From: Actinomycetota bacterium
GTDB taxonomy: Bacteria > Actinomycetota > Actinomycetes > Actinomycetales > Actinomycetaceae
Reading direction: 5' to 3'
DNA length: 11,216 nt
Assembly (NCBI GenBank): GCA_019425105.1
Contig: JAHYYD010000049.1
Coordinates: 1 to 11,216 of the forward strand
The notes beneath the pieces were generated by a model, which was given only the letters and a program-made list of their open reading frames with translations, was not told the DNA's origin and did no database searches. Each line of letters starts with the position of its first letter. Position 1 is the first letter of the stretch. Positions 6,149-11,216 of this stretch are shown here, one piece after another. A program made the position numbers and the translations under genes.

Positions 6149-7018
6149 TCAGTTGTTGATCTTCGCGCTCGCGACGACCCTTGAATGCGTGTAGTAACCG
6201 ATGGTCATGGTCGCGTTGCCGGAGCGCAGGGCGCAGGCCTCGTAGAGGACGGCTGTCACGTCCCCTTGCCTCGCAATCTCATCCTTGCTGTCCGTCTCGA
6301 CGGTCTGCGTGTGGGTCGAGCCATCCTCAAACGTCATGATGAACTGGTTCTCGTACACGGTCGAGACGCCGCCGCGGTAGCGTGACCGACTCGTCTTGTA
6401 CTGCTCGAAGCTGCATGACGTGACCGTGACAGTGTGTGGGCCGTCGGCGACGTCAAGCACCGCGGGAACGCCGTTCGACAGCGCGTAAATGGCGAACCCG
6501 AGGCCAAAGACGCCGACCATCCCCAGGCCGAGCTGGCGTTGTTGTGCCACTTCCTCATCGCCCCGCGCGCTCGCAGCGAGGTAATTGCGCCGCGTAACAG
6601 CATAGAGGGGAATCATGGCGAGGGCGAAGACGAGCGCGACGGCGCACTTGATGAGGGTCCAGACGATCCGTTCCGTGCCGAAGTCGAACATCTCGCCGAA
6701 GAAATAGAGGACTGTGCCAAGGAGGAGGCCCACGAGCGTGAGCAGGATCCACCACCCCGTGTGCTTCTTCGGCGCTGTGTCCTCGCCGGAAGGATCGTTG
6801 GGGGCAGGAACACTCTGAGAGGCCTCGTCGGCGTCGGACGACGCGGCATATGCCTGCCCGTATGGGGACCCCTGGTATGCCCAACCCTGGTACGACAGCG
6901 GCGGCAAGGAAGGCTGCGCGTCGCCCGCTTGCGGCTGCGGCACCTGCGGCTGATTGGCGGGCTGACTGCCGTCAGTGGACGGATCGTAGGGGGACGGATA
7001 AGGGTTCTGATTGCTCAT
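6149..7018 (-). CDS. Paralog D: three-TM protein with long Tyr/Pro/Gln-rich N-tail and two-cysteine domain
   Basis: 289 residues. The first 87 form a low-complexity cytoplasmic tail rich in Pro, Gln, Tyr and Ser (MSNQNPYPSPYDPSTDGSQP onward), ending in acidic then basic stretches (SGEDTAPKKHTG). TM1 is about 88-108, the outer loop is FDFGTERIVW, TM2 about 119-141, the inside loop RRNYLAASARGDEEVAQQRQ, and TM3 about 162-181. The exported domain contains HTVTVTSC202SFEQ, a basic variable loop (YKTSRSRYRGG), VYENQFIMTFEDGSTHTQTVET, and VLYEAC262ALRSGNATMTIGYYTHS...SAKINN. The MSNQ start is shared with paralog G, which fixes both starts. Such Tyr/Pro/Gln tails are common on actinobacterial membrane proteins. 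An AGGT lies upstream as a weak ribosome-binding site. Confidence 0.87.
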   Translation of the reverse strand: MSNQNPYPSPYDPSTDGSQPANQPQVPQPQAGDAQPSLPPLSYQGWAYQGSPYGQAYAASSDADEASQSVPAPNDPSGEDTAPKKHTGWWILLTLVGLLLGTVLYFFGEMFDFGTERIVWTLIKCAVALVFALAMIPLYAVTRRNYLAASARGDEEVAQQRQLGLGMVGVFGLGFAIYALSNGVPAVLDVADGPHTVTVTSCSFEQYKTSRSRYRGGVSTVYENQFIMTFEDGSTHTQTVETDSKDEIARQGDVTAVLYEACALRSGNATMTIGYYTHSRVVASAKINN

Positions 7019-7073
7019 GGTGGACCTGAGGGAAAGGGTGGGAACGAGGCCGGGGCGAGACTGATCGTGTGTG

Positions 7074-8021
7074 TCAGTTCAGGCGGGCGTTGACGATGAT
7101 CCAGCTGTGCTCGTAGACGTCCAGGGTCATGGACGCATTGCCCGATTGCACTTTACACGCCTGGTAGAGCACCTCGTAGGTGCCGCCCATGGTCTGGATG
7201 CTCGTGGGCTGGTCTGTCTCGATGGTTGTCGTATGCAGCGTCCCGTCCGCGAGGGTCATCGTGAAGTAGTTGTCGTACACGGTGCGTCCGCGGCCGCGCC
7301 GACGTGACTTTCGATGCGAGCCCTGCTCGTAGGTGCACGAGGTGACGGTGACGGTGTGGTGGCCTTCGACGAGGTCTTGGGCGGCCGGGACGCCGTAGGC
7401 GACGGAGAAGTAGCCGCTGAGGGGGAGGATGATGATGGCGAAGAACAGGGCGCGAACGCGCATGCTTCGGGTTGCGATGTCGCCGGCGGCCTTGGCTCGC
7501 CGCAATTCGCGGAAGGAGCGGGGGATGCTGACCAGGCACCCGATGGCGACGATGAGCGCGAGCCCGCTGGCCGCGGCCGTACAGGTGAGTCGATCCGTGC
7601 CGAAGTCGAATGAGCCTCCCACCACGGTGTAGATGAGGATGGCGAGGACGGCCAGGATCGTGAGGATGGTCGTCGCGAGGGAACGCTTCTTCTGTTGGAT
7701 GGGGGCAGCATCATCTTCCTCGTGCGAGGGGTCGGGCTGGGCGTACCCGTAGGAGGCGGCACCCGCGGGCGACTGGTTCTGCGGGTACCGGTAGTCGGCT
7801 TGCGGGTTGTGCTGGCCCTGATACTCGCTGCGGTAGCCGTCGGGCGACGCGGCACCGGGCACCTGGTAGGGGTGCCCGTACTGCGGATACTGGTATCCGG
7901 ATGCCTGCTGGGAGTCGGTGCCCTGGTAGGAGGGGTACTGGTACTGGGAGGCATCGAAGGGGGGAATCTGTCCGGGGCCGGACGGGTTCGACGGGGAGTT
8001 GAACTGGTTGGGGGTGCTCAT
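7074..8021 (-). CDS. Paralog E: three-TM protein with longest QYxYP-rich N-tail and two-cysteine domain
   Basis: 315 residues from ATG 8021 (MSTPNQFNSP). An in-frame extension to 8111 would add 30 residues and overlap the deleted K copy, and is unlikely. The tail (1-110) is rich in Tyr, Pro, Gln and Gly with loose QYxYP repeats (ASQYQYPSYQG, SGYQYPQYGHPY, DYRYPQNQ), then an acidic patch EEDD before QQKKR. TM1 is about 115-135, the outer loop SFDFGTDRL, TM2 about 145-167, the inside loop RSFRELRRAKAAGDIATRSMR, TM3 about 188-207. The exported domain has HTVTVTSC229TYEQ, a strongly basic loop (GSHRKSRRRGRGR), VYDNYFTMTLADGTLHTTTIET, and VLYQAC289KVQSGNASMTLDVYEHSWIIVNARLN. It comes 41 nt after the deleted K copy. 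Function unknown. Confidence 0.87.
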   Translation of the reverse strand: MSTPNQFNSPSNPSGPGQIPPFDASQYQYPSYQGTDSQQASGYQYPQYGHPYQVPGAASPDGYRSEYQGQHNPQADYRYPQNQSPAGAASYGYAQPDPSHEEDDAAPIQQKKRSLATTILTILAVLAILIYTVVGGSFDFGTDRLTCTAAASGLALIVAIGCLVSIPRSFRELRRAKAAGDIATRSMRVRALFFAIIILPLSGYFSVAYGVPAAQDLVEGHHTVTVTSCTYEQGSHRKSRRRGRGRTVYDNYFTMTLADGTLHTTTIETDQPTSIQTMGGTYEVLYQACKVQSGNASMTLDVYEHSWIIVNARLN

Positions 8022-8062
8022 GCGGGGACCTATGAAGTGAGGAGTGACGGGCGAGGCCTGAG

Positions 8063-8284
8063 CTAGGAGGGTGCACCCGCTGCGGTGGGCAGGTGCGCGG
8101 TGAGCGACCAAGCACCGACTTGCTCGTCGGTCTCCGCAGTACCGCTCACGCTATCGATGAGGGCACGGATCTCACCCATGCGATGCCCGCCCAGGACGGA
8201 TGCCTGGGCGCAGACGGGCGTCGGGGTGGGCTTAGCGAGGTTCGCGAGCAGCTTCTCGCGGCTGGTGGCTTTCTGCTTGGTCAT
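8063..8284 (-). pseudogene. Internally deleted copy of the kinase-like gene K (73 codons, frame kept)
   Basis: The encoded 73 residues are three pieces of gene K joined together: MTKQKATSREKLLA (K 1-14), NLAKPTPTPVCAQA (K 86-99), and the last 45 residues from SVLGGHRMGEIRAL (K 192-236). Two deletions of 71 and 92 codons (213 and 276 bp) removed both membrane segments and most of the ATPase-like domain, yet both kept the frame. The 3' 157 nt (8049-8205) match 8974-9130 of K at about 151 positions by eye. The start context is also kept: the ATG lies 7 nt after the stop of paralog F, just as K lies 7 nt after paralog G. It is most simply a decaying duplicate, but it could still make a soluble peptide containing K's C-terminus. 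Confidence 0.85.
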
Positions 8285-8291
8285 GTGCCGC

Positions 8292-8942
8292 TCATTCCCC
8301 TCGCACGTCGACGAGGACCCAGCTGCGGCGATAGACGTCCACGGTGAAGGTCGCGGAACCGGATCGCGTCACGCACGCGTCGTACAGAACAGCCCCGACA
8401 CCGGTCGCGTGCTGGATTGAAGTTTGTGACCCGGTCTCGAATGTCGTTGTGTGTCTGGTGTAGTCGGCCGCAGTCATGATGAACTTGTTGTCGTACACGG
8501 TTGTGCTGCTGTGTCGGGATCGTTTTTCGGTGTGCGTGTCTTGCTCGAATCGACACGAGATAATGGTGACGGTTTGTGGCCCGTCGATCGCGTCCCGAAT
8601 GCGGGGGAGGGCGTAGGTGACCGGGACGTAGCTGATGAGGGCGGACAGGAAGAACGCGACACCGAGGAAGAGGGAGGTAACCGTCGCGCCGAGTCCTTTT
8701 CCGTTTTTTCCGGGGCGCGTGAAGCTATACGTGAGCATGGCGATGACGAGCAGGCAGCCAAGCGGGATGAGGAGCGCTGCCCCGGCGCCGATCAGTTCCC
8801 AGATGAACCTGTCTTTGCCGACGTCTCGCCCTTGCCCGCTCATCTGGTAGATGTAGACGCACGCGAGAATGAGCGCCACTGGGAAGGAGATGCGCGTTTT
8901 CTTGCGCCCGCGTCGGGACGTCTTCTGGGGTTGGGTGGTCAT
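8292..8942 (-). CDS. Paralog F: shortest three-TM two-cysteine protein
   Basis: 216 residues with almost no tail, only a basic start (MTTQPQKTSRRGRKKTR) before TM1 at about 18-34. The outer loop GRDVGKDRFIW replaces the usual DFG.ER. TM2 is about 47-73, the inside loop SFTRPGKNGKG, TM3 about 86-108. The exported domain has QTVTIISC130RFEQ, the loop DTHTEKRSRHSST, VYDNKFIMTAADYTRHTTTFET, and VLYDAC190VTRSGSATFTVDVYRRSWVLVDVRGE. The usual (A/E)DG(T/S) turn is altered to ADYT, so this copy may be drifting. ATG 8942 has AGGAG (8946-8950) three nt upstream, one of the better ribosome-binding sites here. It is followed after 7 nt by the deleted K copy, repeating the G-K arrangement. Confidence 0.86.
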   Translation of the reverse strand: MTTQPQKTSRRGRKKTRISFPVALILACVYIYQMSGQGRDVGKDRFIWELIGAGAALLIPLGCLLVIAMLTYSFTRPGKNGKGLGATVTSLFLGVAFFLSALISYVPVTYALPRIRDAIDGPQTVTIISCRFEQDTHTEKRSRHSSTTVYDNKFIMTAADYTRHTTTFETGSQTSIQHATGVGAVLYDACVTRSGSATFTVDVYRRSWVLVDVRGE

Positions 8943-8987
8943 GATCTCCTGATGCGGGTGTTCGGGCGATGGTGGGCGAGGCCTGAG

Positions 8988-9698
8988 CTAGGAGGGTGCA
9001 CCCGCTGCGGTGGGCAGGTGCGCGGTGAGCGACCAGGCGCCGACTTGCTCGTCGGTCTCCACACTACCGCTCACGCTGTCGATGAGGGCACGGATCTCAC
9101 CCATGCGACGCCCGCCCAGGACGGATGCCTCAGACGTGAGGGCGCTGATGGTCAGCGTCAGCGCCCCGTCCATCGCGGACCCGGTGACAGTGACCGAAGC
9201 GTTCTTGTCAATTTCGGCGATGTGGGAGAGAACCAGGTAGATGGTTTCCGCGCCCACGGCCTCGCGGAAGTCATTGAGTGGCGTGTGCTCGGTGAACAGG
9301 TTGATGATGGAAAAGCCGGATTGCTGCGCGTAGCTGATGGCACCGTCGATGGTTGCGAAATTGCTCGGCGGTGTAGGAGGGGCCGGGCGCTCGCGGCTGG
9401 CCGCCTGGGCGCGGGCGGGCGTCGGGGTGGGTCCAGCGAGGTTCGCGGGCAGCGTCGCGGCTGGGTGGTTGAGGTCGTGGCGGGGAGGCGTCTTCCAATC
9501 CCTGTACAGGAATCGGATGCCGGCAGTGGCTGCGACCACGATGAAGACAATCAGATACGAAGCCGCTGCGGTGACGACGGCCGACGACCATGCGCGGGGT
9601 GAGAAGAAAGATCCTAAGACGATATTGAGGGACATGATAGCGATGATGATTGCGCAGGCGAGGAGCTTGTCGCGCGCGGTGGTTTTCTCCTTGGTCAT
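8988..9698 (-). CDS. K: two-TM protein with degenerate histidine-kinase-like (HATPase) domain
   Basis: 236 residues. TM1 is about 12-32 and TM2 about 38-65, then comes a Pro/Ala linker (66-111) and a C-terminal domain (112-228). The domain reads like the end of a NarL-partner sensor kinase: IDGAISYAQQSGFSIINLF, AVGAETIYLVLSHIA, NASVTVTGSAMDGALTLTISA, then GRRMGEIRALIDSVSGSVE and AWSLTAHLP, parallel to the G..GM.ER...LGG.......GW.V.A.LP ending of such kinases. The N-box Glu and Asn are not conserved, no DxGxG box is seen, and there is no phospho-acceptor histidine region, so kinase activity is unlikely. This assignment rests on pattern only. The start ATG 9698 lies 7 nt after the stop of paralog G and is supported by the identical junction before the deleted copy. 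It may be a sensory or scaffold partner of the paralogs. Confidence 0.8.
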   Translation of the reverse strand: MTKEKTTARDKLLACAIIIAIMSLNIVLGSFFSPRAWSSAVVTAAASYLIVFIVVAATAGIRFLYRDWKTPPRHDLNHPAATLPANLAGPTPTPARAQAASRERPAPPTPPSNFATIDGAISYAQQSGFSIINLFTEHTPLNDFREAVGAETIYLVLSHIAEIDKNASVTVTGSAMDGALTLTISALTSEASVLGGRRMGEIRALIDSVSGSVETDEQVGAWSLTAHLPTAAGAPS

Positions 9699-9705
9699 GT
9701 GCCGC

Positions 9706-10419
9706 TCATTCCACTCGTGCGTCGACGATGATCCAGCTGTGGCTGTAGACATCGACGGTCAGTGACGTCGCGCCGGAACGCGCCTTGCATGTCTCGTAGA
9801 TGAATGCGGAGACGCCGCCCTCCTTGGCGAGGTCGTCGGAGCTCTCGGTCTCGAGCGTGAGTGTGCGCGTTGTCCCGTCCTCCAGGGTCATGGCGAAGTG
9901 ATTGTCGTAGTAGTCGATGACCTTGCTGTGATCGTCCGACGGCTTGTAGTGCTCCTTCTGGGTGAGTTGGCACGACGTGACTTTGATCGTGCGGGGCCCC
10001 TCCGTGAAGTCCCGGGCGACGGCGATCCCGTAGACGCCTGACACAGCAGCGATCACGATGCCGACAACGCCCACCGCGATTGAGACGGCGGTGTAGAGCG
10101 TACCGGAGGAGGCGTTCCCCTCGGCCTGCGCTCGGCGCCCACGCCTCCGCAGATAGGTCAAGAGAACCGCGCATGCGATCGCAGCGACGAGACCGATGGC
10201 GCACCATGCGGCCACCCACACGAGCCGCCAGAACCCGAAGTGCACGTACCTGCCGAGCGTCGCGAAGGCGTAGGCAATGGTGCCGAAGAAGCCGATGACG
10301 ACGAATGCGAGCAGGTTTGCGCGCGTTGAGAACCCCCGCGGCAGGCGCTCGATCATCGACGAGGCCGGGGGGCGGTTGACGGGACCTGGCGGGGGAGAGG
10401 TGGGGTACTGGTTGCTCAT
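9706..10419 (-). CDS. Paralog G: three-TM protein with two-cysteine extracytoplasmic domain
   Basis: 237 residues from ATG 10419 (MSNQYPTSPPPGPVNRPPAS). A GTG at 10470 overlapping the stop of paralog H would add 17 residues, but the MSNQ-Pro start shared with paralog D argues for 10419. TM1 is about 35-55, the outer loop YVHFGFWRLVW, TM2 about 65-90, the basic loop RRRGRRAQAEG, TM3 about 107-131. The exported domain: FTEGPRTIKVTSC150, an acidic/basic loop (KEHYKPSDDHSK), YYDNHFAMTLEDGTTRTLTLET, and FIYETC211KARSGATSLTVDVYSHSWIIVDARVE. Its variable loop is less Arg-rich than those of D, E and F. It is followed closely by K, so translation of the two is probably coupled. The ribosome-binding site is weak (GTGAG). 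Confidence 0.86.
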   Translation of the reverse strand: MSNQYPTSPPPGPVNRPPASSMIERLPRGFSTRANLLAFVVIGFFGTIAYAFATLGRYVHFGFWRLVWVAAWCAIGLVAAIACAVLLTYLRRRGRRAQAEGNASSGTLYTAVSIAVGVVGIVIAAVSGVYGIAVARDFTEGPRTIKVTSCQLTQKEHYKPSDDHSKVIDYYDNHFAMTLEDGTTRTLTLETESSDDLAKEGGVSAFIYETCKARSGATSLTVDVYSHSWIIVDARVE

Positions 10420-10466
10420 AGTCTCACTGATGTGTGTGGGATGGACGAGGCCGGGACGCGTTCGCG

Positions 10467-11129
10467 TCACGCCTCACGGATAGCCTTCATGATCCCACTG
10501 CGTGGGTAGTAGTCGACGACGAGCGAGGTCGTGAAAGGGTGGACGACACATGCTTGATAGACAGCGTAGTAGGGGCTTGTTGGTTTCGTGAACTCGTCTT
10601 GCGTGTGCGTCGTGATGTCGAAGTGACGCGGCTTTCCTTCGTCAAAATGGAGGGTAAAAACGTTGCGGTAGTAGGTGCTGCCGCGACGCCCGTGCTCGGT
10701 GAGCGTCTGGAAGTTCTCACAGCTCGTGACGGCCCGCGTCTGGGGGCCTTGGCGGGCGTCGCTGGACAGCTCGCTGAAGGCTCCACCGCCCATGACGGTA
10801 CACGCGGTCGCGACCAACGCGATGAGAGCAATGCCGACAAGTGTCTTGATCGCAGGGCCTGCGTCGCCAGGTTGATCCAGCTGTGCGCGCATCGTGCGCA
10901 CAAGCGTCGGAAGGAGCGATAAGAGACAGATACCGAAGACAACGGCCGCGCCAGAGCCGATGAGTGAACAGACCAGCTGACGGACGCCGAAGTTCCCGGC
11001 CAGCAAAAACGCGCCGAGCATGACGACCGCGGATCCGACGATCACACAGGCCCATATGGCCATGCCGAGCTGTTGCCGAGCACTCATCGAACGGCTCTCG
11101 GGGGAGAAACGTGAATGACGTGGGTACAC
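10467..11129 (-). CDS. Paralog H: three-TM protein with two-cysteine extracytoplasmic domain
   Basis: 220 residues from GTG 11129, chosen because a perfect AGGAGG lies 5 nt upstream; ATG 11087 (MSARQQLG) would trim 14 residues but has no such site. The tail is short (MYPRHSRFSPESRS). TM1 is about 20-44, the outer loop GNFGVRQLVC, TM2 about 50-75, the inside loop RTMRAQLDQPGDAG, TM3 about 93-113. The exported domain: ARQGPQTRAVTSC137, YYRNVFTLHFDEGKPRHFDI, and AVYQAC194VVHPFTTSLVVDYYPRSGIMKAIREA. The C-x2-HP motif and RAVTSC link it to paralog A at the far end of the array, while the inner copies have RSG. It lacks the usual (I/V)VDAR ending. It begins 15 nt after the stop of an upstream gene, so it is not the first gene of the operon. 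Confidence 0.85.
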   Translation of the reverse strand: MYPRHSRFSPESRSMSARQQLGMAIWACVIVGSAVVMLGAFLLAGNFGVRQLVCSLIGSGAAVVFGICLLSLLPTLVRTMRAQLDQPGDAGPAIKTLVGIALIALVATACTVMGGGAFSELSSDARQGPQTRAVTSCENFQTLTEHGRRGSTYYRNVFTLHFDEGKPRHFDITTHTQDEFTKPTSPYYAVYQACVVHPFTTSLVVDYYPRSGIMKAIREA

Positions 11130-11134
11130 ACATT

Positions 11135-11140
11135 CCTCCT
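11135..11140 (-). promoter_or_regulatory. Strong ribosome-binding site of paralog H
   Basis: A perfect AGGAGG on the minus strand, 5 nt before GTG 11129. It decides the start of paralog H. An ATG overlapping this spacer (11131-11133) is in another frame and leads nowhere recognisable. Confidence 0.85.
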
Positions 11141-11144
11141 GTGC

Positions 11145-11216
11145 TCACACGTCCGCCGGGATCGCTCCCGTCCACTCGTACCAGCCCTGGTGCTGGACGA
11201 TCCACGCCATGAGGGC
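11145..11216 (-). CDS. C-terminal end of an unidentified upstream gene (truncated by window)
   Basis: The last 23 codons of a minus-strand gene, reading ALMAWIVQHQGWYEWTGAIP then ADV and a TGA stop at 11145-11147. The stop is 4 nt before the AGGAGG of paralog H, so the gene is probably the next upstream member of the same operon. The end does not look like the RSG...VDAR ending of the paralogs, so it is probably a different protein. Too little is visible to name it. Confidence 0.6.
   Translation of the reverse strand, partial: ALMAWIVQHQGWYEWTGAIPADV

Noticed and set aside
8451..9602. 383-codon plus-strand open frame
   Set aside because: It lies opposite paralog F and K. It is a long GC-driven antisense frame, Gly/Arg/Asp-rich with no domain, while the minus-strand genes have paralogs and ribosome-binding sites.
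10420..10470. GTG 10470 as start of paralog G through a GTGA overlap with H
   Set aside because: The 17 added residues are unlike other family tails, and the MSNQ start at 10419 is shared with paralog D.

Overview
The window is high-GC DNA from an actinobacterium, most likely from the Actinomyces/Schaalia group. The evidence is a SigR/SigH-type ECF sigma factor overlapping a zinc-binding RsrA-like anti-sigma gene, an actinobacteria-specific 24-residue ribosomal protein (bL37) next to it, and Tyr/Pro/Gln-rich cytoplasmic tails on several membrane proteins. The genus is inference.

Left part (1-762, + strand): the last 40 codons of the sigma factor, the anti-sigma gene sharing a 4-nt GTGA overlap with it, a leader with a possible SigR/SigH-type promoter, the bL37 gene, and a perfect 12-bp terminator hairpin with a T tract.

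Middle part (763-3908): a minus-strand gene for a DUF559/Vsr-like PD-(D/E)XK nuclease sits between two direct copies of a roughly 300-bp module (972-1263 and 2435-2746). Each module is two arrays of 19-bp units converging on a palindrome, joined by a spacer of about 100 bp. Two DnaA-box-like 9-mers lie between the nuclease ORF and the right module. The arrangement looks like a mobile or recombination-driven cassette in otherwise housekeeping DNA. A plus-strand HSL-type alpha/beta hydrolase follows.

Right part (3909-11216, minus strand): one apparent operon that starts beyond the right edge. In transcription order it holds the tail of an unknown gene, paralog H, paralog G, a two-TM protein with a degenerate histidine-kinase-like ATPase domain (K), paralog F, a 73-codon doubly deleted copy of K, and paralogs E, D, C, B and A. 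The eight lettered paralogs form a family I do not recognise. Each has a variable N-terminal tail, three membrane segments, and a C-terminal extracytoplasmic domain of about 100-130 residues with two invariant cysteines 57-64 residues apart. This expanded array, with its kinase-like partner and decayed second partner, is the strongest candidate for an undescribed system here. It looks like an envelope-located sensing or recognition module that has grown by tandem duplication; its function is unknown.
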